DNA from: Spirometra erinaceieuropaei
Taxonomy: Eukaryota > Platyhelminthes > Cestoda > Diphyllobothriidea > Diphyllobothriidae
Length of the DNA stretch: 64,000 nucleotides
NCBI GenBank assembly: GCA_902702965.1
Contig: CACRXP010000002.1
Location: 3,651,962 to 3,715,961, forward strand
Direction: 5' to 3'
The position numbers and the translations under genes were made by a program. Shown here piece by piece: positions 11,346 to 24,712 of this stretch. The notes beneath the pieces are model-generated. The model ran no database searches and was not told the DNA's origin. It saw nothing but the letters and a program-made list of their open reading frames with translations. Within the stretch, counting starts at the first letter, position 1. Every line of letters begins with the position of its first letter.

Positions 11346-13043
11346 CAGTGACTGATCATATGGAATCGAAAGTCTGGAATGCGTTCTCGATTAAGAAGAA
11401 ATAGTTTAGTGTGCTTACAATACCGATTTGTTCGGGGATAAGGCAGGATGTTGACGCTCAAGTGCGCCTCCTTTCGGTCTCCTGAGAGGATCACACCCGT
11501 AAAAATGACTACTTAAACGGAACGGATTAACTTTACCGATTTTTGACGGTCTTATAAATTCAAATATATTTTATATTGAAAAAAGGAAGAAGTTCTTCGA
11601 AAAAATCGAGTTGTACTGATGATTCTTCGAGCTGGTGACACCAACTCGTCCTCAGACCAAATGAAAACAAGGGAGAAAGTTAGTTTGCCACACTAGACTA
11701 GTTAGCGTGACAGGGCAGACCGACTATTGGCCTATGAGAGGGGCAGCCACAGAGTCATGGTCGGTCTCTGAGCGAGGGGGGAGCGGAGGCGGAACAATTA
11801 TGGTTCCCCGTGCTGGAAGGGGAGGGTGGATGACGGATCAATTGGACTCCGGGGTGGCTGGATTAGCGGCCGTTGATGTGGCATTAGGGCAGGGACCCGT
11901 AAGTCGTGTCCAGGTCAACATGGCGGTTGATACTACCGGCATTCCTTGTTATGCTCATTTGGCAGCAAATGACTTCATAGTCAAATTTTATACTCGATGG
12001 GTATATTTAGGTTTTAAAAAGTTTATGATTATGAGATTCAGGTTCTTGAAGGTAAGAGTGTCGGATAGACAATCGGAGATACTGAAGTCGCTCATCCAAA
12101 GAGATTTGTCCTGTTGCTGGCGTTTTATAGAGTTTTGTCGGCTATCTATGTTCAAAGTGTTTAATGCCAAAAATCGACCATTATTCTGAATGACTGACTG
12201 AGGTAGTCGACGTTGGACTGATTGACTTTCACTTCCTTGTACCAGTCTTTTGGCTGATGTTTGTGGGGCTTGAAGGTCTTTGGTGTTGCGGGTCGCCATC
12301 TCGGTGGAGGATGCCTGTAACTCTGCCCCGCTTCGAATGAGTTCGTCGCGGAGCCGTGTCTGCTCGGATTTCTTAAGTTCATCTTGCCCTGTTCTTTGCG
12401 CGTGTACTGACACAGGGCTTTATAAGCCGCAGGAAGGTCTAGATGTCTGTTGACAGATTTGGCATCCGAATACCTTACGTCATATGTGAGTCAGTCTGCA
12501 TTTGGCGTGCCTCGGCCTAAGTCGACGGCTCCCGGAAGGTTAAAATTGTGGACAGTTTTTCCAATATGGGTTGCAAGTTGCGAGTTTGGAGTTAACCTCA
12601 GATTGTCATTCTATGCTCATCCCAGTCTCTCCGACGTAGTTTCCGTTTCCATCATTGCAGCATACTTGGTAGATATCTGCCGGGGTTTTGGCCCGGGGGC
12701 TGTCCGTCCTTGGGTTGCATCACATGGCGACGAACTGTTTCCAGGGGTCTATGACCTATGCCTGTCCTGGCGGGTTGAAATAATTCTATAAAATATATTT
12801 GAAATTTTGAGGGTGTCGAAAACCATTAGAAAAATTATACAACTTAAGTAGTCATTCTACTGAACCCAATTTTTACAGGCGGTCGACAAGAAGTGAATTC
12901 AATAGCTAATATCCTGTCCATTCCAAAATATCATGGGATTATGTTGCACAAAAATCAGTATCACGACGTCACGTAAGTAAACCTTCCCAATAAAAAATAT
13001 TTCCGAATTCCGGTTGACATATCATGAGATAGGTCGCCTACTG
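11346..13043. mobile_element. MITE family A, copy A5, with extra internal sequence
   Basis: The left arm begins CAGTGACTGATC and the right arm ends with the inverted family terminus, CTACTG then TA. The left-arm block ending tatattttatattgaa (about 11580) resumes family-type interior near 11975 (attttatactcg... ttaggttttaaaaagttt). The ~385 bp between them, and much of 12200-12780, are not seen in the other copies and are probably secondary insertions. A 160-codon open frame (11707-12189) spans this junction; it reads through MITE interior and has no recognisable domain, so I do not call it a gene. Confidence 0.6.
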
Positions 13044-13589
13044 TACCCAACATATATAACAGCTTCCGAATTCACCGCAGGTGTCCGCACTGGCTGCGAG
13101 GAAGGTTTGATTGACCGCGTCTGAGTTATCGGCGGCCTCAATTTCATTACCACACTCGGCTGTTGACATGATAATCACTCAGTAATTCAGCTCCGCGATA
13201 CGACCACTGAAAGCGTAATTCTCGTGTGCGCACTCAGCATGCTTATTTACCCTGTTCATGCGAAGTCTGAACACTTAAAGTGGATGAGGTCAATAATTTG
13301 TTAAGGGACAGGAGCGTTAAAGAATCATGAATCAAACAATTCGCAGTTCACGCGAGTCACCTCTTGCCAGAATATCAGCATTGATGAACTGGACGGTGTG
13401 GTCGGGTTCGTCGAACTTGAAAGCTGGTGTCATTCCTCTTCTTTACTGATGTATGTCCGACCTTCCGCGTTCGGAATAATCAGTTTTTTCAGCGCAGTTT
13501 CTGTGCTCCTAACTTCGTCAGACCCGGTAAATGAATCCATGGCAGTGTGCCCATCGATCTTATTAAGTGAGGTCTGATGGCTGCCTCTG

Positions 13590-13830
13590 GCCTGTCTGCA
13601 ACGCCAACTCAAAATCGAATGGTAAGGCGACTGGCGACTTCCGAAACCTTTTTAAATAGAGGTAGCGCCTGCAAAAATTTGGAATCGATGTGATTTGGTC
13701 TCTCGTCCAGTTTGTGTATCCACCGGTTGGCAAAATAGCACGAGTAGCCATTCGCTCTGACCACCCGTTGCAGGCATTGCAAGTCAATAAACTCTCTTCC
13801 AGATTCCCTACAACAAGTCAATGAGCAATT
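13590..13830 (-). pseudogene. Penelope-like element remnant (between RT and GIY-YIG)
   Basis: On the minus strand the reading CLQRVVRANGY, then DERPNHIDSKF and LQALPLFKKVSEVASRL, matches the segment after the reverse-transcriptase core of Penelope-like elements, and parallels 43330-42950. The frame breaks shortly after. It is a fragment; no terminal repeats or target duplication were found. Confidence 0.5.
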
Positions 13831-16304
13831 ATATTTTTGCCTGGTTGGTTAGTCGCTGTTGAAGTTCAGTACTCGCATCATATTTGGCACTTATCTGGGC
13901 ACTTAATTTATTAAACAATTACAATTCTTACGGTATCGGGGCCGGCAAGAAAGGTCTGCTGGTTGTTTTTTCTCCTTCATAGTAGACTGAGTTTCTAGAA
14001 AACGACGTTTAACTGTTCTTTGAATGTCAGTACCCGATCCCCTTCGAGGACGACGAAGGTGTCATTCACATCCCAGGTTCAGAACTGCAATCTGTGACGA
14101 TGGACAACCAGTGGCTCCATTCGCTACAGGACCGCCATGACTAGGGCTCAAAGAGTCGCTGAACACACCAGAATGCCTTTCACTCACTCATTAATTGTTT
14201 TCCCTAAGACCAAATAAATTTTTTAGCAGACCTTTTAGGAGTAAGGCGATTTAAATGTGTGCGAGGCGATTTTCCGCTTCTGCATATTTGCTTTGTAGAA
14301 GCGATACAATGGTTTAGACAGTCAGGTCCCGAGAAACATAAGTAAAGATTGACATCATGCTAACGAACAGTAGGACCGCGTTTAGCTGGAAACGGATAAA
14401 TTTAGTTTGCCAGAAATTGAGTTGATGAATCGACTTTATTGTCTAACTCAGCTGCCCGCAGTCTGATACGCGGAAAAGCCACTGTGATTTGAAGCAACTC
14501 TTGGCGATACAACAGACGAATGAGGGCGTTCTTTCCCTGTGCCCTTTGGGAGGGCCTTAGAGTTAGACGCCTGCCGTTTCTAGGACTCGCGACATGCGTT
14601 CGAGTCTCCCACTTCCAAAAACTTTGCATTCATTTTACGTCCGATTAACACCGCAACTCATGTGCATCCGCTACCTTTATCTGTTGCCGTCGCTGATGAT
14701 GGGTCTGAATCTGAATGGGAAACGGTGAAAGAAATTGAGACTATCAATTCTTGGCAACTAGAGTCCTGCACCTATTACTTACTCGGCTAGGCTATTCCAG
14801 AAAATGTCCTTTTAACATGATTAACATAGTTTTAAGTAGTTTGTCAGTCACAGTGCGGCAACGGTATAGAGAAGGACCCCACTTACCTGTCAGTAGACTG
14901 TGGATCGCGCCAAACGTGGTTTTTGGGTAAAAGGAGTTTTTTATGAGTGGGGCGGCGCGCTAGACAGTAAGCTGACAGAATGAAAAAAACACAGAAATTG
15001 CCTGGATTTATGCCGAAAATCTTATCCTACGCTGTTTTACGACAACAGAAAGAAGATTAGTAATTAAACAATAAATAAAAGGCAAATTTCACAAAATACG
15101 GGGTTTTGACTTAATGTGTGAGGTTGTGGGAAGTAATCGTTGTTGGCAGTGCAATTTCAGCAGCAGCCTGCAAATGTATGCCAAGATAAATTCTCATATG
15201 ACACGATTCACAGTCTACTGACAGTCAAGTGGGGTCTTTCGAACGAAAATCGAGGTCGCCTAACATTTCGCCGCAGCAACACGGATTTTTCGTTGCGAAT
15301 AGAGTGAGCTACACTCGAGAGCTTTATCAAATTAAACTCGCCGCACTGGGAAATGGATTTTTTAACCCCATAAATCACATGAAACAAGATCTACGAAATC
15401 AGGTTTTTTTAAAAATCATGTGTTTTGTCAATTTTTGAAAGGTATAATTTGCAAATCTGTGTTATTCTATGCCCTAAAACACAGTAGTAACGCCGGCAGT
15501 CAGTCCTTTGTTGAAGCATTTTGACATTATTCTGCCACTTAGAAAACCTTATAAAATACTGCAAAAAGATTCCCCACAAAGTAATTATGCAGACTTTTAA
15601 ACAGAAGTATAGTTCTTTTTTGGATGAACTAGTTCCAGCTAATGTATGATTTATAAACGGTGCGGACAGGAGACCAACAGTGTTCACAGTATCCTGGTAG
15701 TTATAAGACTCCTCTGTTGTACAGTTGCAATCTCAGAATGAAGCCTAAAAGTAAGCAAACATAGCAAAATGGGTTCCAAAATAAAGGGAAGAGGGAGTTT
15801 TCTCATTTGAAGCAGGAAAAAATTATCATTAATTTTAGGGAAGTGAAAAAGCCGATCAAAAGACCTAATTCTAAACTTGGTTTAATCTTAGCGGAAAGGT
15901 AAGTACACAAACATCTTTCAGCGAAACACGCAGACTAAGGCACTTCTTAAAGAGACAAGTTAGTACAGGAAGTTTTTAATTGATGCTAGACAGACATTTT
16001 GTCGATTTTTTTGTGGATATCCATTTTTCCCGGCCATGAAGTTTCTTGTGTGGGTCAGTCGAAAAATAGTATCAAAACGACCGTCTGCAAGAAATCCCTA
16101 CTTCGGCAAATGCGTCCAAGAAGTTTTTCATTTTGAAGGTTTTGATAAGCAAATATAGCAGAACCAGCCTCCATAGACAGTCGATTTAACACGCAGAGAA
16201 TGGAAAAGTAATTGCTGGTATTTCAAGGTCGATCTGAATCTTATCATGATACAACATCAGAAATAACTATAAAGACACGTTCTCTTAATTTATAAAAAGT
16301 GGCG
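13831..16304. other. A+T-rich intergenic stretch, nothing supported
   Basis: No open frame with splice signals, no clear inverted repeat and no tRNA-like unit was found here. A short inverted match (actgacaggtaagtgg... near 14875-14900 and the direct complement near 15215-15235) may bound an unclassified element of about 350 bp, but the arms are too short to be sure. Confidence 0.35.
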
Positions 16305-16680
16305 TGGTAAAGTGGCGCACAGCAATCGCGTTTCGTGACTTGGGTCTCCCCCTCGAGCCCCGCCAGCAGCCGCACAGCAGCGTGTGGGTTAGGCAGAATG
16401 GCCGTTTCTGGCCTGTTAGTCGTCGTCAGTCAGCCACACTTAGTTTCCTTTTTAGAGGACAAGTGAGTTCCGTAAGGCTGTCGGCGCGCGTCCCTCTATT
16501 ATCGTTAACATACCCGATCGTAACCGACAGGACAAGGAATTCGCGGCTCAATGACTGGTGCGTTTGTCTTCTAGCCAACAGGTCGCGATTTCAAGCCTCT
16601 GGAGTTGCATAGCTCGGGGTTGGTTATGGCTGTGTGGTGATGGCTACCAAGCCGGGGTAATGCTGCTCTATGCAATGCCA
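16305..16680 (+). repeat. Diverged SINE copy (tRNA-derived unit in sense orientation)
   Basis: Blocks ctcgagccccgccagcagccgcacagc and ggcagaatggccgtttctggcctg correspond to the SINE at 51984-52369 and 6732-7378. A tRNA-like segment follows at about 16535-16610 (ggctcaatgactgg, cttctagccaacaggtcgcgatttcaagcc). Identity is lower than in the other copies, suggesting an older insertion. No target duplication found. Confidence 0.5.
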
Positions 16681-17689
16681 TTTTTAAGACTGCCACATCA
16701 ATTTGCCTCCCCCATATCTGACTTTACGAACCTTCTTAGCGGGGGACAGTCACGGCGCGGGACAATCGGGGCCGTCAGTCATCACCGCGGCCGACGGGGG
16801 CGATTCAGGTCACGGTGACATGCGGGTTGGATGCAGCCACACAGGCGGCATTGGCGGATCATGCATTGGACAAAGGGCGCCATAATAAGGAGTTCTGTGC
16901 ACAGGACCTCCCAGTCCCTGAAGATGGGTGGACGAGTAAACTACCCGAAACGTCGGATCTCAAATAAACCCCTCCCGGTGAACGCCCACTCTTCTTTTGA
17001 TATGCCACCTGGGAATCGGATTTTCACTACCATTGAAGTGTTAAAGTTACTAACTCGAAAGGTGTTCAAAAATTACCTTCAGCGCGCATCTAACAACCTA
17101 CCTGCTTATACCATGGTTGAATTCTAAAGTGACCATCACAAAAAAGCCATATAGGTAAGGATCGGGTGGAGGACCCCAAAAACACACACACGACCAACCA
17201 ACGGTGCCTGTCTTACGGTAAAAGGTGGTAATACGGGTTTCACGGGCGGGGCCTAGGTATGCATAGAGAAATGGCAAAATAAGTACAGATAATTGGTAAA
17301 TACGTTTTTCGGGCGGAAAAGTTTTAATGACTTGACATATAGCAGCCGAAATTAGGCAGAACAACTAAAAAAATGAACGTTAAGTGTCTACAACGATCGT
17401 TTTTCAAACCTCTGAGCTGAGGTCTTTGTAGATAAGGTATCAGACCGTCTACAACAGACGGTGGGACACCAAACCGAAATAATCGTGTCGGACTAAAACT
17501 CACAAAAATAAGTATAGTAAGTATTCGTTGTATGCCACAGATGCTTTGGGGGCTTAACCCGATCCTTACCGCGATATGTACAGTCAGTAAATAGGCGCTT
17601 ATACATGCATAGCTAAGATAAGAGGCGATGTGCTTCCTTGGATGAAAATGAGAAGTACAGACGATATGGGTAACCATGGCCGCACCGTC

Positions 17690-19222
17690 CTTGTTTCTCT
17701 CCTTCCTCTGCTGAAATTTGGAAGAATCTTAAGCCTCTTACTGGCTACGGTAGCACAATGGCACACGTGGATGCTGATTTAGACACACTAACCAAAAATG
17801 TTACTCTTAATCACAAGGATTCCCACCTTCTTCCAAACGACATTTCCCTACTACCATGTGTCTTCCCACCCGTGTCTGTGGCAACAACAGAGAAACACCT
17901 TATAAAGTCCGTGAATCAATAGCTGCCGGATCGGATGGTTTCTCACCATTTTTTAATAAATCTTGTTGCTCTCAAATAGCCCCTGACTTAACGCACCTTA
18001 TTAGCATATCTTTCATGGAGTTCAACGTTCTCGACGCCAGGCGTACAGTGAGAATCACTCATATCCCTAAAAAATCAACTTATTTTGGTGCTAGATCTTT
18101 TCGTCCAATTGCCTGCTCTTCCAAACCATTAAAACTTGCTGAAGGAGTTGCCTTGGATATTATAAAACCATTTTCTTTCAGTTTTTCTGATCCTTTACAA
18201 TTTGCATATAAAGCCAAGCGTAGTACCTTAGATGCTGTTGCTCTTGTGGTCCATTCTTCCCCGAGCGAATAAGATAAGGGTTGCCGCGAGTAAGCTTGTG
18301 CTTTTCTGCCCAATGACTGTAGAGTTCTTCCAGACCCCATTTTATCCGCTCACTTCTTCTCCCTCCACACTAATGATCTAAGATCCCCAAACGCCTGTCT
18401 ATGCTGATGATGGGGATGTTGGATATCTTCTCAAAAATCAGACACATCTCCACTCATTGAAGGATGGTCTTAACCATGTCTCAGTATGGTTGCAATAAAA
18501 TGATTAGAAATCAGCAGAGTATATTTTCCGACCGTGGCCCTCCCCTGGTCCTGAACCCCCTGACATCCTTCTCAACGAGGTATCCTCTTTCAGATATCTT
18601 GGCGTTACTTTGTCATCAATTCTTTCATTTTCCCTATATTTTCCTTCCCACTAAAATTCGTAAGCTTATTTATTAAATTCGTCGTTTACGTTTCTACCAC
18701 ACACACACACACACCTCAGCCCTTAGCTTGGTGATTCACAGGCGCCGGCATTCCCCCTCTTATTCTTTGTTCTTTTTTCTTTTTCCTGCTGTGCTCAAAA
18801 AGGACCTTTTAATTTTAAAACGAGTCCTCCGAATACTCTCTTCTGCCGCTGGTGCTTCTTATCTTTTTTTAGTCGATATTATTCTACAACGAGATTTAAA
18901 TATGGTCAAGCAATTTGCTGATCGAATTCTGGATGACGCTGCTCATCCTCTGCAATCCAATCTAATCTCTGCGAAATCTTGCCGCTGATGCGCCGCGGCT
19001 TTCGACTTATCTCTTGTCGCACATCGGCATATCAACATTCTGTACTGCCATTCCTGACGCGACATCTTACGTGTGAAGAAGCAGAAATACAGCAGCTAAG
19101 ATTCGAACTGTCCCCATAATAGTCGTTTCTTTTTATGCAAAACCTTTTTAACTTATTTTCTGTCCACAGTGAATGGAGCCCCTTTTCGCTGGAACTGTTG
19201 AATTTATAATTTCAAAATAAAG
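17690..19222 (+). pseudogene. CR1/L2-like non-LTR retrotransposon (LINE), 3' portion
   Basis: Reverse transcriptase pieces are readable in order: AAGSDGFSP (about 17922), then ITHIPKKSTYFGARSFRPIA, then DPLQFAYKAKRSTLDAV (to about 18240). A deletion and frame breaks follow, then NDLRSPNACL and the catalytic YADDGDVGYL (about 18398), and SFRYLGVTLSS (about 18590). The C-terminal part (LLILKRVLRILSSAAG, MVKQFADRILDDAAHPL) is at 18790-18955. The 3' end near 19222 runs into a CT-rich tail (19230-19262), as is common for CR1-type elements. Several frameshifts and stops make it inactive. Confidence 0.7.
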
Positions 19223-21455
19223 CGGATTCCTTTCTCTCTCTCACTCCCTCTCCCTCTCCCTCTCACACACAAAAAAGACTTCATTGTGATATGTGACTAT
19301 TATACTGTGGTTTAATATTAGAGGGCGATATGAATTAACATACGACACAATCCTAAGTTGTCTCCCGTGCACTAAATACTGACTTTTGAACGAACATCGT
19401 CCAATCGACCGCAAATCTACACTCCCAAACTGGTTACTCACATTAAGGATCCCTTTTGATTGATTTTTAAAATTCTCCCAAATCCGGCCACTTTTTGCAA
19501 AAAGATGCTCATTACGAAGAAAATTAAATACCTGCGGTTTTTTTGTAAGACGGCGGCATTTCTGGTTTGAGAAAGCAAAACACGTTTTTATAATAATAAG
19601 CCCAACTCGCTGTTGCCCTTGCATATATATTTGAAAATTAATTGCTGTATCTACCTATACCAGCTTATGTTATTAAATAGACGTCAGCTAGTGCTCGGTT
19701 AACATTGTAATATACATGTAGAAGTTAAAAGAAGCTATATTTTCCTACAACATGGACGAAGATAAAAGGTATCCTACTTTAAAGGTTCTACAGGATAGGC
19801 TGACATTTTAATAGACTGATAATCGTTGAAAAACTGGGGTAACCTGGCCAAACACTTGTTTTTAGCGAAGGTGATTTTAGTGGGTTACTAAAGTATGACC
19901 ATATGTGCCCTGTATGCCGGAGTTCGTGGTGATTTTGTATGCCACTAATTCTTGCAAAATCCCTTAAGCAATCTGCATTAATTAAAAAATTATTTTTGCA
20001 TTTCAGTCATTGTTTCGTGCGTTAGGTCTTTTACTGCATAGATATGACATAATTTTGAAAATATAAATTACCATGATTGTTAATGGGAGCAAATGTAAAC
20101 GGACGGGTACCTTTCCCTCCGTTATCGGTTAAAAAGTGTTGACCGACCAGATTTGATAATCAGCTGCAAGGACATGACCAAAAGGCAGTCTACCCAGTAA
20201 ATACACGAACAACAATTCCATAAATAATTTCGCAGGTAGCATCCAATGTCTCCTGTGAGTTAATACTTTCCTTTCATAGGACGCCACACCAGCCCGCAAA
20301 GGGTCTGTTTTCCTTACTGTTAAAAATAAGGAGAAAAACGCAGTGAACAACAACCTTGCAGAACTGCTTTTTGCCTCTACATTAAGAAGACCTTATAATT
20401 CATACTATGCTACGGTTTCGTCGTCAATTGCGAGTCGCATTACTGAGTGCCGCTTTTACCAAATCCAGGCACTGATTGGCTGGAGGCTGTACAGACTATA
20501 TGGGGCGGCCGAATGTTTCCGTAATTCCTGCTGCCTTTGTCAAACACCGCAGCTGGTAGTTACACAGACCTTCGCAATTGATAGCCTCAGGATAAAGGCT
20601 TGGGAGAAAACGTTCTACACGGAATTTTTTTCTTCCGCTTAGAGCAGTAATAACAATAAAATTGGTTTGCATGTCTGCGTAGTAGACTTTTTCGCAGGGT
20701 GCATTGAGGAGAACGGTCTAACTCATTTGCATTTACAGGTAACCATGCAGAATTGGTGCTTTTGCCGCCTAAGCTTCACCGGTTGCCCCCCCTTTAACTT
20801 ACGTACAACGGTTTAATATCAGAATCACCACAAAACACTCCACTGATCAGCGTGCTTTCTTAAATTGTTTGCTGATATACACTGGAGGATTTTCCGAGAA
20901 ACGTAGTTTTTATACAAGCCTTGGTTTAGCATCTTTGGAACAGGCAGTAGACCAAACCTCATCACTGCGAGAATAATCCTGATGTGTTTTTTTAAAAACG
21001 ATTTGGTTGAATGAGCTTACTGTCGTCTCCATTGTATAAATTGTTCATCTGAGCTTTAAATACTGCAGAAAAGTGAACTTACAAAAGCATGAGTACGAAA
21101 GCGCGAACTGAAAACATGTGCCCTCTTCTGAAACTAAAACTTAATTCAACACCAAAGCCAAATCGCAACTGCAAATCTAAGTCTAATCTTACATTCGCAA
21201 CCGACCTGAGACTTAATGAAGATGCGAAACCTTAAAAAGTGCGTAATCCTACTCTGTGTAAAATATGGACAGTCTACACAGGGAAGGAAGATTTCGGCAA
21301 CTCTATCTCATAGCTGACTTCACTTTATAACTTCGTGTTTGGACGGCCCTTAGCGAGTTCTTCGTTCTGATAGCAAAATAGACACTTCATTTGAATTAAC
21401 GAATTAACAGTTATCTGCCTCTACTGAAAGTGTCAGCGGTGATTAAATAGCACTA
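19223..21455. other. A+T-rich intergenic stretch
   Basis: Apart from the CT/CA-rich tail of the LINE (19230-19270), I see no gene or recognisable repeat. Confidence 0.4.
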
Positions 21456-21923
21456 CAGTACGTGGGCTAACTCATAAAATGTCAACCGAAATTTCGAAAT
21501 GGGTTTTCGTTTCGAAAAGATCAATTAATTAGGGTTGTAAAACTAGTCAGCCTGCGACATAATTCTATAATATTTCAGTTACCTCAGGATGTCGGCTTTC
21601 GAATGAACTTCCTTCCGGCTGCATGCAAAAACTACGCTCTGTAAAAAATGACTACTTAGGTAGCATACATTTTCTCATCCATTTTCGATGTCCCTAAAAG
21701 TCCAATTATATGTCATGCTATTTAAGTAGTCATTTTTACAGAGCATAGTTTTGCATGCAGCCGGAAGGAAGTTCATTCGAAAGCCGGCATCCCGAGGTAA
21801 CTGAAATATTATAGAATTATATTTCAGGCTGACTAGTTTTATAACCCTACTTAATTAATCTTTTCGAAACGAAAACGCATTTCGGAATTTCGGTTGACAT
21901 TTCATGAGTTAGCCCGCCTTCTT
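21456..21923. mobile_element. MITE family B, copy B1: near-perfect short foldback
   Basis: TA flanks both sides (21454-21455 and 21924-21925). Arms of roughly 220 bp are inverted copies with very few differences, from the family B terminus (GTGGGCTAACTCATAAAATG) to the subterminal TGACTACTTAGGTAGCAT. The loop is almost gone compared with the ~1 kb relatives, so this is an internally deleted copy. It has no coding capacity. Confidence 0.8.
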
Positions 21924-22228
21924 TAATTTACGTGACAAATTTCACCACTTTGAGGCCAAAGTCTTTCCTGGCCGCTGGGCGAGAAAACAAGTCAGCTTGA
22001 GGTACGTGGCTGCTAAGAGAGGATTAGTCAGTTTACTGGATTAAAGGCAGCGAAAGCTGTCTGGTTGCAAGGACTAGTCATTCCAACCCGAGCATACCTG
22101 GTAAGCAGCCCTTGTCTGTGGCCCGATTAAGCTGTACTGAGGGTAGAGGCCAAAGCCTGGTGGTTGCTTCGACAGTTCAGACTAATCCAGACGAAGAGTA
22201 GTCGCGGTGCCTCCTCAGCTGGTAAATT

Positions 22229-22715
22229 TGTGTGTGTGTGTGTGTGTGTGTGTGTATACTTATTCGGTCAGCAGACTGGGAGCAAGAATGCTTGGGACTT
22301 TGTGCGAGGTGAGCCGCCGTTCCAAAAGTCTTCCTTCAGTTGTCTTAACCTTGTTTCGCCACTGCGATATGCGTGATGGTAGGGAAAGAAAGGACGGGGT
22401 TGCTGTTGCGCCCGGCCTTCTCGCGATCAGTTCAACCATCAACTGCATCGATGCATGCCGTGGGGACACCGTGGTGGGGCCGGGAGGTGAATTCCGCAGT
22501 ATTTGCCGCACTCTCCCCCAGTTGGGCCGGTAACAAGGCAGGGAGCCAGTCTGATTCTTGGTCCATCAGTCAGTCATTCAACGCATAAATCCACACTGGG
22601 CTGACTTGGGTCAAGCCTCATTTGACAGGCTTCTAAGCCACGACTTTGCGCGCACCATAATAATTTCAAGCGCGTCAGACTGCTTATAGTGAGGAATATG
22701 TGTGCAGACCGTCGA

Positions 22716-22762
<47 letters not shown>
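22229..22762. repeat. Dinucleotide microsatellites (GT)n and (CT)n
   Basis: (TG)n occupies 22230-22255 and (CT)n 22721-22762. Between them, 22469-22530 (gggaggtgaattccgcagtatttgccgcactctccc) resembles the dispersed repeat best seen at 41350-41480. Confidence 0.8.
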
Positions 22763-22765
<3 letters not shown>

Positions 22766-23356
22766 CACTCTCAGACATCAGTGCACTGCCCGAACCGGTC
22801 AGTTATCTCACGCGGAGATTGGGACCAATGGCTGACGTAGCTAGCAAGCCCGTCTGCGCGTGCCGCATGCAAGATCTGGTCGTCCACCCAAAACACACCA
22901 GGGTTTCATACAAGGGAGAGTGTTGGCGGTTCGGATCTCACATGTGTGAGAATACCATTAAAAGGAGCAATCGCAGTTTGACCCTCAGTTCATCAGTCGA
23001 TTTTCCTACAATAACCGGAGAGTCCGGCCACATGCTGCTAGAGCCTAACTGTGCCTTAACATCCTAGCTAGCTTGCGTGTCAGACTAATTTTCGATCATG
23101 CAGAGTACGGCCATGCTCTTATGTGCGTGCAGACAGACGTATAAGCAGCCTAATCCGAGTGTTAGATCACACTGTCGCCTTGCAATGAGTTAGTTAGATT
23201 AGAGTCTCTGGTCGGCTAAATCGACTTTCTGTTGTTACAGAGTCATCAATAAACTGCACGTACAGAGAAATTAACATACGGTGGAAACAGTGGCAGAATG
23301 AACAAGGCGAACCTAGGGAGGTCTTACAACTTGTAACGAAACGCCTCTGACTGTTC

Positions 23357-23360
23357 GTCG

Positions 23361-23399
<39 letters not shown>

Positions 23400-23406
23400 C
23401 CATCAT

Positions 23407-23459
<53 letters not shown>

Positions 23460-23524
23460 GCAGCATCAGCATCACCTCCTCCTCCTCCTCCCCCTCCTCC
23501 TCCTCCTCCTCCTCCTCCTCCTCC
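23357..23524. repeat. Compound trinucleotide microsatellite (ATC)n-(CAG)n-(CTC)n
   Basis: Three adjoining triplet tracts with few interruptions: CATs to about 23437, CAGs to about 23470, then CCTs to 23524. The long open frames across it on both strands are artefacts of triplet periodicity. A further (CAG)n at 23711-23727 and a G run at 23839-23850 follow. Confidence 0.9.
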
Positions 23525-24089
23525 GTTAGCGGGACTGATAGTAGATCCAGATCTTCTACAAAGACGCGAGCGTGTGCATGCATGTACGCACGCACCTGTG
23601 TCCGGCCTTGAACACGGTGGGAGAGGGCAGGTAGAGCAGGTGGTGGCACGGTGTCGGAGTGAGATAGTCGGCTACATCAGACAAAAGACTGGGAGAGCAG
23701 TAACGACGGCAGCAGCAGCAGCAGCAGATGAGGCTGTGGCCATTACCGACGACCGATGTGAACGTAAGGTGTGCGCAAACATCCGTGGAATTCCGTCCCC
23801 TAGGGGGAAAAAAGAGCTAACTCGGACAAGAAGTGGGGACATCCGGGGGGGGGGGGGTGGGGGCAGCGGGACGAGGAAGGTTTGAAGGGAACAGCACAGA
23901 GCTGTCACCTTAAATCAACTCAATTTTTAGCAACTGGCTAAAAGTGTCCGTCGGAGTTCGACAAGAATCAGCTGACATCCCCGTCGTCAAAAAGATGCAA
24001 ATTTACCAGTCTGTTTCAATCAGGCATCTCATATGTAAGACAAAATTAGTGTCACCCACCAGGTTAGAGCATTCCAAGATTTTAGGGAC

Positions 24090-24190
24090 TGGGGTTAGAG
24101 CTACGATGTCGAGAAAGGTTAGAGTAAGGCTGAGAATTACGGATAGGGTTAGGGTTAAGCTTGCGGTTATGTCCGCAACTTAGGTTGCCC
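24090..24190 (+). repeat. Degenerate telomere-like (TTAGGG-variant) tract
   Basis: Repeated ggttagag, ggttagagtaagg, atagggttagggtt units on the plus strand. No flanking TIR of the 10846-11163 type was recognised here. Confidence 0.4.
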
Positions 24191-24712
24191 ACAGGGTTAA
24201 GCTGAACACGAGAAATAACTTCAGGTGTAAGTGACAGTAAGTCGGTCTAACCGTGTCATATTCACTTCCACAAAAATACTATAGTCCTCCTTGCTTTTAT
24301 ATCTCTTAAGGATTACAAATATCACAGACTATCTGACAGGGTTGGCTTATCAGACATGCGTTCCACAGACCTAGTTTAAAAGCTCCTCACCGGCTAGCTT
24401 GGCCGTTTTGAAGGTTCTAATGTTCCCGATTCTAGAGAAAAGTCTGGGCTGTAGAAAATCGATCATGATTATTAGTTGGGTTTGCTTTCAGACCCTAGGT
24501 TTTGCTAGGCTTATGAAAGATAATATGTCAGAAGAGACTATAACCGTGACTGACTGCTTAATGTTGGGCAAATCGTCTGAGGGGTCTGTACACGATTGGC
24601 CAAGAAAGAGAAGTTCATCTGTCCGACTGGATAGCCCAATACACTCTAAAACTACATCTGTGTCTCGCACTTGAGGGCGGACGGACACGCTATCCTCGAG
24701 GTTACTAACTAG

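Noticed and set aside
11707..12189. A 160-codon open frame as cargo gene
   Set aside because: Its second half is ordinary MITE interior and its first half has no recognisable domain; no promoter or splice evidence.
12161..12413. Two overlapping minus-strand frames that look mildly coding
   Set aside because: Neither has clear splice borders or a domain, and they overlap the interior of MITE A5.
23194..23649. A 151-codon minus-strand open frame
   Set aside because: Most of it is translation of the ATC/CAG/CTC microsatellite.
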